A DNA stretch of 64,000 nt from Gordius sp. MW1 (lineage: Eukaryota; Nematomorpha; Gordioida; Gordea; Gordiidae), in NCBI GenBank assembly GCA_964036665.1, contig OZ038533.1, positions 12,298,413 to 12,362,412 of the forward strand. The letters run 5' to 3'. Made by a program: the position numbers and the translations under genes. Positions 33,356-44,340 of this stretch are shown piece after piece (within the stretch, counting starts at the first letter, position 1; each line of letters opens with the position of its first letter). Under the pieces are notes generated by a model that worked only from the letters and a program-made list of their open reading frames with translations, ran no database searches and was not told the origin of the DNA.

Positions 33356-34396
33356 TAGAGGTGTGCACGGATCAAATTTTTTTGATCCGATCCGAGGGGT
33401 TTTTGAAAAATTTTATATCCATCCGATCCGATCCGAGTTTTTTAAAATCTAAATCCGATCCGATCCGAGTTTTTAAAAATCTAAATACGATCCGATCCGA
33501 TATGAAATTTTCAAATTAAAATTTTACGAACAGAACTTTTTATTGATGATTAAATTCAAAATACATAAAAATAAGGTATAGCAATTTTAATAGACCCGAA
33601 ATAAATATAAAATTTTATTTGACTAATTCCATATTATCATAAAAATAATAAAGAATCTAAATTTTCTGGTTTAATTCGCGTTCTTCTTTCTTCTAATGTT
33701 CTTCCAGCCACCGAGAAATTTCTTTCCGAATTGGTAGAGGTAGCAGGTATAGCTAAAACTTTATTTGCCAGCTTATAAAGCCTTGGCAGGATTGTTTGAT
33801 ATGAACCCCACCATTTCAGCAAATCTTTTTTGAATCATATTTGCAATCTTCATTTTTTAACGAAAGGTAAATTGCATTATTTTTTCCACTCAAGTCGGCG
33901 TGACTCACACCAGACAATACCCCTGCTGCACCATGGAGATTGCTTCTAAGAAAAAGGCAAGGCAAGTTACATCATTCATGATTACCCGAAATCAAGAGGG
34001 AAAGGAGCTACGCGTGTGCTTTAAGGAAAGGAGAGAGTGATTGATGATTTTCGGAGTTGAGTTAAAATGAAATAGAAAGAGATGCGTGTCTACTACGTCT
34101 AGCTAAGGAAAAACGCTAGGGAAATACTGATAAATATATTAGGGTAAGTAAGGGGTAAGGAGGTGGTATTGGGCATTAAAAATGGTAAAGTAAAAAAAGA
34201 ATGCAAAAATAATTATGAAAAGTTATACTAAAAATTATTAATTTAATTATTATTGTTTATTTTAAATTTGAAAATCCGATCCGACTAAAATAAAATGTTG
34301 ATCCGATCCGATCCGACTTCCAAAATTAAAATGTTGATCCGATCCGTTCGAATCCGAGTTCGGATGTCGGATCGGATTGATCCGTGCACACCTCTA
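33356..34396. mobile_element. hAT element with GATCCGATCCGA subterminal repeats
   Basis: Perfect 8-bp duplication ATTTCTAT (33348-33355 and 34397-34404) and long inverted ends TAGAGGTGTGCACGGATCAA / TTGATCCGTGCACACCTCTA. Multiple GATCCGATCCGA copies at both ends. Contains the C-terminus of a hAT transposase. Confidence 0.92.
33637..33822 (-). pseudogene. Ac-type hAT transposase dimerisation domain remnant
   Basis: The minus strand encodes LPRLYKLANKVLAIPATSTN, SERNFSVAGRTLEERRTRI and KPENLDSLLFL, the hallmark C-terminal dimerisation block of hAT transposases (consensus AIPATS..SER.FS.AG). The rest of the enzyme is deleted, so the element cannot move itself. Confidence 0.9.
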
Positions 34397-34749
34397 ATTT
34401 CTATATTAACTAACTTATTGTGCGCAATCACCTTAAAATTTCATTTTAAAATAATTTCCGTATTTTAAACCAGATTTTAAAATTAAATATTCGCAACAAA
34501 TTAACTAAAAATATCATATTTTACAGCAACAATATTTTTTATATAATGTAAATTTACAATCTCTAATTAAATATATTACTTTTTCTAATAAAATTTTTTT
34601 ATGAATATATAGATGGCGTTTAAAGCATAATACATTATTTCATTTTTTTACCATTTAGAAAGGTTTTTGTTTTACCATAAGTTTATGATATTTATTGCTT
34701 AAATATTGCTTTTTTAATTATATAATCTAAGTTTTGTCTTAGAATCATA

Positions 34750-36059
34750 TCTTCTTCTTTATCAATTCGTAGGTCCCACATTCGTGGTTTTTTTTTATCA
34801 GTTTCTTCCATCTAGATCGTGTTAGAGCCATATTGGATCGATCTTCCTATTGAGCATAACTTTGTCCACTTGTCCTTTCCAGGTACCACGAGGTCGACCT
34901 CTTCCTCTTTTTTCCGGCACTTCCATGTCTAGTACTATTCGATTGACGTCACTCGCATTTCTTCTCAAGATATGCCCATACCATCTTAGCCGACTTTCGT
35001 TAATATAGTCGGCTATTGGCTGAATACCCACTTTTTCTCTAAGACTTTCATTCGTCATATGGTCCAACTTTGTGTATCCCAAGCTCCAGCGTATCATTCT
35101 CATTTGCGTCGCTTTTAATAGTTTTCTTGGGTCGCGTTCAAGGCCCATGTTTCACTTCCGTAGAGTAACACCGGTCTTACGATAGATTTGTAAGCTTTAT
35201 TCTTCAACCATATTGGCATCTTCTTGTCACACATTACACCGGATACGCTACGCCATTTTAACCATCCCTTCTGAATTCTTGCATTAACTTCTTTCGCGCA
35301 ACCTCCCTCTTGATGTAGCATCGAGCCGAGGTACGTAAACTTGTCAACTCTTGGGAATTTCATTTGTTCATTCATCGATTGTGTGCCTTCTGCGTTCATC
35401 TCCATGTATACCGTCTTTCGGTCATTGACTTTGAGCCCATATCTAGCCAAACGTTTCGACCACTTGGCTTCTTCAAATACGATATCCTTCTTTTCCTCGC
35501 ATAATACTATATCATCGGCATATAGCATACACCAAGGGGATGGCTTCTGTAAGTCCCTCGTTATCGTGTCTATAATAACGTTAAATAGAAACGGACTTAG
35601 GGCAGAACCTTGGTGTAAACCAATATTGACCTGAAAGGGCTTATACTCTCCAACTGTCGTTCGAACGCACGATGTTGAGCTTCATAGATGTTTTTGATTA
35701 GCCGCACATATGCATCCGAGATGCTCTGTCTTCTCAAGCACCACCAAATCAATTCGCGGGGAACCGTGTCATATGCTTTCTCCAAGTCTATAAAGACCAT
35801 GTGTAGATTCCTTCTTTTCCCTCCATACTTGTCCATAACTTGTCTTAGCGCAAAGATCGGGTCGATTGTTACCGGCAACCAAATTGGTTAGTCGATATGT
35901 CCACCTCCGTCTTCAACCTTGCTACTAAGATTCTTTCCATCAGTTTCAAGGAGTGGCATGTCAGCTTGATGCCTCTATAATTACCACAATCTTGAGGGTC
36001 TCCTTTCCCTTTGAATATGGGTATGATCGTGCTTTGTCTCCATTGATCAGGGATGCGTT
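34750..36059 (-). pseudogene. RTE-like LINE fragment 2 (reverse transcriptase, 5' truncated)
   Basis: Minus strand from 35878: FALRQVMDKYGGKRRNLHMVFIDL-type RT palm with AYDTVPRELIWW; then LYADDIVLCEEK (catalytic ADD); KFTYLGSMLHQEGG; VLLYGSETWALN; and ESRLRWYGHILRR with KRGRGRPRGTWK at the end. It lacks the endonuclease and the first RT motifs and is shifted at about 35600 and 35130. The 3' end is a short GAA-rich tail (34750-34760). The flanks equal the uninterrupted sequence at about 27300, showing a clean insertion in P copy D. Confidence 0.85.
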
Positions 36060-36105
36060 ATATAAATATTAAAATTGAATTATATTCCAATTAGAGAGTA
36101 TTAGT

Positions 36106-36160
36106 GACGTAAATGACGGGGGGGGGGGGGCGGGGGCGGGAAATTCCCCCCCCCGCAGAA
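36106..36160. repeat. G-run/C-run hairpin
   Basis: TGACGTAAATGA, then runs of G, then C: a potential stem-loop related to 26641-26700. Confidence 0.4.
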
Positions 36161-36409
36161 TTCTTATGAAAAAAAATTATTTTAGATCTAATGTTTATAT
36201 TTTATAGTTGTGCGACGTAACTGACCAAGTAAGACACTTATTAATTGCTATGCAATGCAATTTATGGGCTCGCTTTTTGTTGTCCGTCCGTCCTCCAACG
36301 TTCTGACTCCGTCTTTCAACTTTCTGACTTGCTAGTTCAATACCCGGAGAGGACAAATTTTTTTTTTTAAATTAAATTAATATTTTGTTCTTGTTAATAC
36401 CATTGATAA

Positions 36410-37690
36410 TATGACTTTTTTTGACCGTCCGCTGGCTACTGACCAATGAAAAAAATGACCATTGGCCAAATTGCGATTCAAAATTTTTTTTTCGTTTTTG
36501 AATTGGTATATTAGGGTAACATTGATAATTACCCTATGCCCTCCCCTACAAGAGCCTATGCCTCTACTGATATGGGTCCCTGTGCCCCCCCTACAAAAGC
36601 TGCCTCAATTAATGCGGGTTCGAATCCTGGCGAGAGCAAATTCTTAATTGCTGGTTCAATACCCGGAGAGGACAAATTTTTTTATTAATTAAATTAATAT
36701 TTTGTTCTTTTTAATACCATTAATAATATGACTTTTTGACCGTCCGCTACTTTCCAATGAAAAAAATGACCATTGGCCAAATTGCTATTCGAAATTTTTT
36801 TTTTCGTTTTTGAATTGGTATATTAGGTTAACATTGATAATTACCCTATGCCCTCCCCTAGAAGGGCCTATGCCTTTACTGATATGGGTCCCTGTGCTCT
36901 CACCCCCCCCCCCCCCCTACAAAAGCCTATGTCAATTAATTTGGGTTCGAATCCTGGCGAGAGCAAATTCTTAATTGCTGGTTCGAATCCCGGCGAGGGC
37001 ATTTTTTTTATTTAATTAAATTAATATTTTGTTCTTGTTAATACCATTGATAGTATTACTTTTTGGCTGTCCGCTGGCTACTGAGCAATGAAAAAAAAAT
37101 TACCATTGGCCAAATTGTAATTCGAAATTTTGTTTTTGTTTTTGAATTGGTATATTAGGTTAATATTGATAATTACCCTATGCCCTCCCGTAGAAGGGCT
37201 TATTCCTCTACTGATGTGGGTCCCTGTGCCCCTACAAAGGCTTATGCCTTTACTGATGTGGGTTCAAATCCCGGCGAGGGCAAATTTTTTTTAATTTTAT
37301 TAATTAATAAATTGTTCTTGTTAATACCATTGATAATATGACTTTTTCCGTGTCCTGGCTACTGACCAATGAAAAAAAAGACCATTGTCCAAATTGTGAT
37401 TCGAAATTTTTTTTTCGGATTTAAATTCAAATTAATATATTGTTTTTGCTAATAATGGTTTTTAATTAATATATTGTTTTTGTTAATACCATTGATAATA
37501 TGACTTTTTGACCGTGTCCTGGCTACTGACCAATGAAAAAATAGACCATTGTCCAAATTGTGATTCGAAATTTTTTTTTCGTTTTTTTTTAAATTAATAT
37601 ATTGTTTTTGTTAACCGTTGACAGTATGACTTTTTGGCCGTCCGCTGGCTGCTGACCAATCGAAAAAATGACCATTGGTTTAATTGTATT
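36410..37690. repeat. CCAAT-rich tandem array (six units)
   Basis: Units share a block with GACTTTTTG.CCGTCCGCTG, then CTGACCAATGAAAAAA, then ATGACCATTGGCCAAAT. Starts are near 36417, 36737, 37061, 37351, 37506 and 37637, so the period falls from about 320 to 130 bp. Longer units also contain ACCCTATGCCCTCCC and a GGTTCGAATCC word (36617, 36944, 36980), identical to a tRNA B box. No ORF is real here. Confidence 0.85.
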
Positions 37691-37863
37691 TATTTCGTTG
37701 ATTAGGGCGGCATCTAATGAGTCATAAAAGAAATTTATGAGCAGGACACTTAGTTACAAAAGGTAAACATTTTTTCATTTCCTTGTCATATGTCAATAAG
37801 AAATCATTTTAAATTCCATGAAAACATGTTTTGTAATTTATCAAAAAATATGTTTCTAAAATG

Positions 37864-38033
37864 CATGTGCCTAGCCAGGGGAGGCAGGGAGGAGCGGCTG
37901 CCCCCCTTTTAATTCAAAAATTAGTTAACATTTAATATATAGTTATAGGTAACTTTTTAAAAAATTATTTTTTTGCCCCTTTGTAAATCATTATTGCCCC
38001 CCCTCTCTAGTTCCAATCCAGGCTACGCCCATG
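37864..38033. mobile_element. MITE of the GGGCGTAGCC family
   Basis: Ends CATGTGCCTAGCC / GGCTACGCCCATG with internal G and C runs. Flanks CTAAAATG and TTAAAATA agree at 6 of 8 bases. About 170 bp, no coding capacity. Confidence 0.7.
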
Positions 38034-38371
38034 TTAAAATATATTAATTGCTATGTTTTAAATTATTAACGATCTTAAAATGACATTTTAATATCATATA
38101 TTTTAAAATAATTAATAAATTGCGGGTTTGTTAAGGTTTTAATGAAGATACTTTTAATAACCTCTCTCCCCCTCCCTATAAAATCAATAGTTTTTTCCCT
38201 GTCCCTCATTGGCCACCCCTTTAAATATTTTCCACCACTTTGGCTAAAACTTTATTTTGATATTTCAAAATTGGCAATCTTAAATCATTGACTACAATTT
38301 TAATCAAATGTATGGCAGATTACATTACATGAGAATGAGACTAGTTATATTTTATCTTCTTCTTCTTCTTT
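38034..38371. other. No gene; 3' tail of the RTE-like LINE
   Basis: Mostly AT-rich. On the minus strand, the GAA-repeat at about 38358-38374 directly follows the LINE reverse-transcriptase stop and is its probable 3' tail. Confidence 0.5.
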
Positions 38372-39841
38372 CTATGACTGCTTGTCACCTAGGCTGGTGG
38401 TCAGTCCTTTCAGCATTCGTTTCCATTTGTTCCTATGTTTACATAGATCTTTCCTTATCTTGTGGACTTTCATATCATGCTGTATTTTATGAATCCAGGT
38501 AAGCTTGGGTCTTCCTCTCCGTCGTTTTCCTGCGAAATTTATCATCTCTATTTTCTTTCCTACGTAGCTATCGTCTCTTCTTTCGACATGGCCATACCAT
38601 CGTAGTCTATTTGTTAGGAGCTTTGTCGCAATTGATGTAGTACCCAAAATTCTTCTTATTTCTTCATTTCGCCTATGGTCCTTTTTGCTTACTCCTAGCA
38701 CCCATCTTAGCATTCTCATCTCCATGGCCGCAAGACGTTGCTCTTCTCTTTTACGTATAGCCCATGATTCCGAGCTATACAGGACTGTTGGCTGTATGAT
38801 GGATTTATACAGCGCGCCTTTTAGTCTTCTCGGGATGTTTTTGTCACACAGAACACCTGTCAAGTCCCTCCACTTGAGCCATCCGGAATTTATCCTTGCT
38901 TGGATTTCTTTATCCATTCTACCATCCGACTGAAGTGTTGATCCTAAATATTTGAAGGAATCAACGCTTGTAAGTTGCCAATTGCCTAAAGTAAGGGATG
39001 CACTTTTCTGGTTTTCATCCGATTTGAACTTTGTCTTCATGTATTCTGTTTTCTTTCGATTTACCCTGAGACCACTTTCTTCTATTGCGTTTACCCATCT
39101 ATTTACAGTATTAGCCAATTCTTGTTCACTTTTGGCACAGAGGATTATATCGTCTGCAAAGATCATTGCCCAGGGAGCTTCCTCGCCCAAATCCTTGGTA
39201 ATATTATCCATTATCATTATGAATAGGAAACGACTAAGAGCTGAACCTTGATGGACTCCGGTGTTAATGGCAAAGCCCTTTGTAGTCCCTACCGTTGTTC
39301 TAACGTACGTTCTATTTCCATTGTACATATCTTTTATTGCTCTGACGTATACTTCTGGCACATTGTTTTCTTCAAGACATTTCCAAACTAAATTACGAGG
39401 AACTTTGTCGAACGCTTTTTCTAGATCGATGAAACACATGTGCAAATCCTCCTCCCTTTCTTTACCGCTCCATTAATCTTCTAACACTGTTTAGGGCGTC
39501 TGCTGTAGACCTCTCCGGCATAAATACGAATTGATTATCTCGAATTTGAACCAAACTCCGAAGTCGTTTTTCGATCACTTTTTCCCACACCTTGAAAGTG
39601 TACTCATAAGCTTTATCCCTCTGTAATTGTTGCAATCTTGAATGTCCCCTTTCATCTTGTATATCGGGATCATGTAGCTATCCCTCCACTCGTTAGGCAT
39701 TACCCCCGTTTTTAAGATATTGTTGAAAAGGTTGGCGAGGAATTGTGCACCAGTATTGCCTAACGCTTTGAAGCCCTCTATCGGTATATTGTCGGGTCCA
39801 AGAGCTTTTCCTGACTTTAGTTTACCCATAGCAACTTTCAC
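38372..39841 (-). pseudogene. RTE-like LINE reverse transcriptase, element 1
   Basis: Continues the endonuclease frame at 39857-41371. From 39841: MGKLKSGKALGPDNIPIEGF, MPNEWRDSYMIPIYK and NNYRGIKLMSTLSR (RT motifs 0-2). Two shifts and a stop lie between about 39590 and 39445, where the text EKVIEKRLR...NQFVFMPERST is in another frame. From 39445 a 357-codon frame has CFIDLEKAFDKVPRNLVW, GVHQGSALS, MIFADDIILCAK (catalytic ADD), FKYLGSTLQSDG, LYSSESWAIRK and GKRRRGRPKLTW. The C-terminal RGRPK.TW block is typical of RTE-like elements of invertebrates. Inactive because of the breaks. Confidence 0.88.
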
Positions 39842-39856
39842 TTCCGTTTCCGTGAT

Positions 39857-41371
39857 TCAGTCCGCTGTGTTTAATTCTCCTATTGTATTTTCCTGGTTAG
39901 TGTATTCGACTACAGGCCCCTTTTCAATTGATAAATCGCTATAATAGTCGTACCATCTTTGTAGTATATGGCTGTCGTGTGTTAGTATTTCTCCCTTTTG
40001 ACCCTTAATTAGCCGGCATTCTAGGTAATCTTTAGAACTTCGGGCCCTTGACTTTGCGATTTTGTAGATAAATCTTTCTCCTTCCTTTGAGTTTAGTTTT
40101 ACATTTATATCGTCGTACACCTTGTTTTTAGCTTTCGCTACGAATTTTTTAGCCGATCTTTTAGCTACTTGGTAAGCTTGCTTATCATTACTATCCTTGC
40201 TTTTATACCAAACTTTGTACAATCTCTTCTTTTTGATACATTTTTGCACTTCTTCATTCCACCACCAAGTCTCCTTGAGAATTCTTTTAGTTGGCTTGCT
40301 TTCACCTAGTATTTGTCGTCCCGCTTTTCGCATTGTGGCAGCTATACCATTCCATTGATCCTCACATGAAGTATTTTCCTTAAATTCAGCATGTTTAATT
40401 ACTTGTTCCTGAAAATGTTGAATATTATCCTTTAGTTTCCTCCATTGTATAGTAGCGGCTACTCTTTGTACTTTTTTCCCTTTAAGGCCCTTTAATATAA
40501 AGTCCATCACCGACAGCTTGTGTTGGCAGGCCAATATTTCACTCGGTATTACCTTAACATTTTGAACATACTTCAAGTGCGCTCTGTTGACTAGAAAGAA
40601 ATCTATCTGAGTGGTACGGCTGCCGCTTTTGTACGTTATAAGATGTTCCTGTCTCTTTTTGAAGAAGGTATTTCCTATTGCTAGGTCAAAAGCTTGAGCA
40701 ATTTCTAGAATTTCCGTACCTCCTTCATTTCTTAGGCCGTAACCCCGACCACCGTGATTTCTTTCAAATCCTTCCCTTGATTTGCCCACGTGTCCATTGA
40801 GGTCCGCTCCGATAATTATTAGTCCCTCTTTACCGAATTGGGATAGAACATCTTCAAGCTCCTTCCAAAAACACTCTTTTTCCGTCTGAGAGCATCCACT
40901 TTGAGGGGCGTATGCTGATATAACGTTTATCGTAGTAGATTTATAACAAAGCTGTATCGCCATAATTCTGTCATTGATTCTTTTAACGTCAACGACAGTT
41001 TGCTGAAATTCTTCCGATAGGACTATACCAACGCCATTCCGGTGAGTTTCTGTACCGTAAAAATATAATTTGTATCCGTCACCTATGTATTTTGCTTTTT
41101 GGCCCTTCCATTTGGTCTCTTGTATACAAGCGATATCGATTTTTCTCCTCCTTAGGACGTCTGCCAATTCTCTGCTCTTGCTAGTCATTGTACCAATATT
41201 CCATGACCCAAACTTTATCCTACGCAAACTAATGTCTTTAACCGCTTCCGTTTGTTGAGAGAGCGGTAGCCTTCGTTTATTTCCCACACATTCCAGGCGA
41301 AGAATGCGCGCGTCGCTTAAGGGGGACGCCCTAGCTTGGTTTTCATGCTGCTTCTTTGTTGTAGTATACAT
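39857..41371 (-). CDS. RTE-like LINE endonuclease domain (ORF 5' half)
   Basis: A 504-codon frame from a true ATG, encoding an apurinic-type endonuclease/exonuclease/phosphatase fold that nicks target DNA for retrotransposition. Motifs: KFGSWNIGTM near residue 53, ACIQETKWKG near 84, NGVGIVLS near 112, APQSGC, GADLNGHVG near 193, TQIDFFLV near 255 and CQHKLSVMDF near 285 (the usual SDH/ADH is QH here). A linker with the ETWWWNEEVQ motif follows. It ends at a TGA (39856) directly before the RT frame, in phase, so one stop separates endonuclease from RT. Database proteins of this type are often misnamed craniofacial development protein 2. Confidence 0.88.
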   Translation of the reverse strand: MYTTTKKQHENQARASPLSDARILRLECVGNKRRLPLSQQTEAVKDISLRRIKFGSWNIGTMTSKSRELADVLRRRKIDIACIQETKWKGQKAKYIGDGYKLYFYGTETHRNGVGIVLSEEFQQTVVDVKRINDRIMAIQLCYKSTTINVISAYAPQSGCSQTEKECFWKELEDVLSQFGKEGLIIIGADLNGHVGKSREGFERNHGGRGYGLRNEGGTEILEIAQAFDLAIGNTFFKKRQEHLITYKSGSRTTQIDFFLVNRAHLKYVQNVKVIPSEILACQHKLSVMDFILKGLKGKKVQRVAATIQWRKLKDNIQHFQEQVIKHAEFKENTSCEDQWNGIAATMRKAGRQILGESKPTKRILKETWWWNEEVQKCIKKKRLYKVWYKSKDSNDKQAYQVAKRSAKKFVAKAKNKVYDDINVKLNSKEGERFIYKIAKSRARSSKDYLECRLIKGQKGEILTHDSHILQRWYDYYSDLSIEKGPVVEYTNQENTIGELNTAD

Positions 41372-42114
41372 TTTGGTTTAAATGGAATGAGGGAGTATTG
41401 ATATCTCGGCCTTCCAAGCCTGACGGAACTATGTTAGATTTTGGCGCTTGACTACCTACGATTCTTTATGATGCAGTCATTATGGTGAATTGAACTTTTC
41501 TTTAGACCACTCGTATTGATAGGCGTAATCTAGCACTTCCATTTCACTAGCACTTCCTCAAAAAGCCCAGAAATTTTAGTCTGACCCTTCACCAAGAACC
41601 TTGCCAATAGGGTGACCCCACCAGTAACAAACATAAAAATTGTGTTTGGCTACCAAAGGTATAGCTTCTTGGATCACGAGAGTACACAAGCTCAACCACC
41701 ACTACAAGGTATTTCTGGCTTTTATCTATTGCTTTTAAAAACTCATTCTCCCCCCCCCCCTCCTTCCTTTATTTCATACATTACATGAGATTGAGACTAG
41801 CGTAGCTAGTAGCTAGCTAGACTACGACTAGTTATAAATATTTTTCCTATTGTTTCTAAAAACTCCTTCCCCCCTCCCCTACTTCATCTCATACCATGCA
41901 CTGCACATGATGGCAAGGCAACATGCTGAGAGATGGAATTGGAAGTAATTTAATAAATATTGCAATAAAGCCCTGCCCTACCCATACTTTAGCTTGAAAA
42001 TTAACAATTATAACAATTGTCACTCATCTAAGTTAACAAAATAAAATTTGTGTTTAACATAATTTTTTTTACCACTACATTACAGTTTAAAAAATTAAAT
42101 TAGCTTGAAAATTG
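41372..42114. other. No gene; probable LINE 5' leader then AT-rich DNA
   Basis: The first 200 bases may be the 5' untranslated region of the LINE. C runs near 41750 and 41870. No coding frame recognised. Confidence 0.4.
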
Positions 42115-42870
42115 TCAAATCGGTTGAGGAAGAGGGTAAAAAATAAGGGGGGGGGAGGCAAAACACCCCCCCCCCCTCCTCCCCCCTGGTGAGAAAGAGG
42201 ATAAAAAATAGGAGGGGGGCAAAACACCCCCCCTCCCCCCTGATGAAAAATAGGATAAAAAATAAGAAGGGGGGGGCAAAACACCCCCCCTCCCCCCTGG
42301 TGAGAAAGAAGATAAAAAATGGGGGGGGCAAAACACCACCTCCCCCTCCCCCCTGGTGAGAAAGAGGGTAAAAAATGGGGGGGGGCAAAACACCGCCCCT
42401 CCCCCCTCCCCTCTGATGAGAAAGAGGGTAAAAAATAATTTATATTTTCTTTTTACCAGCGAAAATATCTCAAGAACTTCATCTGGAGTGGGAGCTAATT
42501 CCCGATGAATCGCTAAACTCTGATGAGAAAGAGGGTAAAAAATCCCTGGTAAGAAAGAGGATAAAAAATAAGGGGAATGGGCAAAACACCCCCCTCCCCT
42601 CTGGTGAGAAAGAGAATAAAAAATGGGGGGGGGGCAAAACACCCCCCCCCCTCCTCCCTGGTGAGAAAGAGGATAAAAAATAAGGGGGGGGGCAAAACAC
42701 CCCCCTCCCCCCTGGTGAGAAAGAAGATAAAAATAGGGGGGGGCAAAATACCCCCTCCCCCTCCCCCCTGGTAAGAAAGAAGATAAAAAATAAGGGGGGG
42801 CAAAACACCCCCCCCCCCCCCCACCCCTCCCCCCTGGTGAGAAAGAGGATAAAAAATAGGGGGGGGGGCA
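42115..42870. repeat. G/C-run minisatellite, array 1
   Basis: A unit of about 60 bp repeated about 12 times: GGTGAGAAAGAGGATAAAAA, a G run, CAAAACACC, a C run. A non-repeat segment interrupts it at about 42440-42520. Long frames across it with Phe/Pro/Gly are repeat artefacts. The same unit recurs at 49115-49995 and 52640-53165. Confidence 0.88.
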
Positions 42871-42944
42871 AAAAACTGATTATGGATCAGATAAACGTTT
42901 TTCTAAAACCCCTCAGATCGGATTAAAATTCTATAATAATAAAA

Positions 42945-43098
42945 AAAATGAATTGAACTATGAACTGAACTAGTTCGTTTTTTTCCAAGATGAACTTGAA
43001 CTAATTACTTTTAAAAAAATATGAACTTGAACTAATTTTTTTTCAAAATGAACTATGAACTTGAACTAGTTCAAACCTAAGATGAACTTTAACAGCTC
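42945..43098. repeat. TGAACTAGTTCA repeats, single hAT-like end
   Basis: Degenerate copies of TGAACTTGAACTAGTTCA ending AACAGCTCTA at about 43098, the same terminal word as the hAT at 8477-9817. The other end is not visible. Confidence 0.5.
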
Positions 43099-43475
43099 TA
43101 CTGTGAGACTTAGTTGAAGTGTATATCAAATGAATAAAAAATGATGTTTTGCTCGCGTCTACTTTATTTCTAGCCCCGGGTTTCAACGCAAAAAACTTGG
43201 GTTGTTGTTATGACATTCGTCCAACTTAAGCATACTGTAACGCCAAATCCTCAAATATAATACATATGTGAATTATAATTTATTCAACTACTCTCCCTTT
43301 TCTCCAAAAATCTCATCAAAATATATAATATTTAGTCTGTATTAAACTTGAAAAAACAATTTCTAATATTCCCATCATCGTATATCCATTACCTTAGTAA
43401 CAGGTTTACACAATTTTTTTGCCTTTTACTACAAAATACAAAATTAAAGAAGATGCAACATTTATTACCACCAGA

Positions 43476-43644
43476 CATGGGCGTAGCCGGGGGGGGCAGG
43501 GAGGGGCAGCCGCACCCCTCTAAACCCAAAAATTTGTTGAAATTTATTAAAATTATGGCTGAAATTTGAAAAAATAATCATTTTGCCCCTCCCTAAATCA
43601 TTAATACCCCCCCCCCTCAAATTCAAATGCTGGCTACGCCCATG
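43476..43644. mobile_element. MITE of the GGGCGTAGCC family
   Basis: Exact 8-bp duplication CCACCAGA (43468-43475 and 43645-43652). Ends CATGGGCGTAGCC / GGCTACGCCCATG; internal G run near the left end and C run near the right. 169 bp. Confidence 0.9.
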
Positions 43645-43917
43645 CCACCAGAAAACAATTTCTAGGATGGAAAGTAGAATTTTGGACCTCTTTTAAAATT
43701 ATTATTAAAATTAAGCCTTCCATTAATCCAAATCCTGGCTACGTCCATGTTTTATAATAAAAATTACGGTTTTGATCTAAAAATACCCATTTCAATCTAT
43801 TAATATGCTTAATATAGAAACGTATAAAATTTTGTAAATTATTCAATTTTTAATTTAACAACCAGAACCTTTTTTTCTTTGCAATATTTCATGTCCCTGT
43901 ATATTTAGATTCCAAAA

Positions 43918-44340
43918 ACGCCTCTGGATTTCGAATCCCGTTCATTTTCTTTGTCAAAATCATACAACTTAGCCTTAGGTTCGACTACTATTACTAAAGT
44001 TTCTGCTAACTGTCTAACTTGCTGAAGATCTAGGTCTTTTCAGCTTGCTTCAATTTCTCCTTATTTGGTTTATCTTCCATTTCTGACAACATTTCAATTA
44101 AAACTTCATGACATTTAAAATCTTTGAACAAATCATATACTTTGGAAACAATACCTATTTTAAAAATTATATTCATATTATAATATATATTACATACCCA
44201 TGCAATTCCGTATAGTAGGAAGGGTACAGGCATCTGAAAGTGCCAAATTTAATGAATGTGAAGCGCAATGTACATACAATGCCTTCTCATATTTTAGGCC
44301 CCATCATATCCCTAGCCTCTTACTAAATTATGCTCTTTAT
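43918..44340 (-). pseudogene. ZMYM1/TTF-like hAT transposase remnant
   Basis: Minus-strand pieces: about 44280-44220 gives LYVHCASHSLNLALSDA, a conserved block of zinc-finger MYM-type/TTF hAT-derived proteins. A probable intron follows, then VSKVYDLFKDFKCHEVLIEM (44160-44030), and in another frame QQVRQLAETLVIVVEPKAK to about 43925. It ends where a CGCCTCTGGATTTCGAATC hAT end begins. Decayed, function lost. Confidence 0.6.

Noticed and set aside
36250..37690. tRNA gene or CRISPR array
   Set aside because: GGTTCGAATCC is present but no A box, no cloverleaf, and units vary in length; the spacing and setting are those of a eukaryotic tandem repeat, not CRISPR.
38308..39476. Plus-strand frames across the RTE-like LINE
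   Set aside because: Antisense shadows; all RT motifs are on the minus strand.
42087..42871. Long Pro/Phe/Gly-rich frames across the minisatellite
   Set aside because: They follow from the repeat unit composition in every frame; no protein signature.
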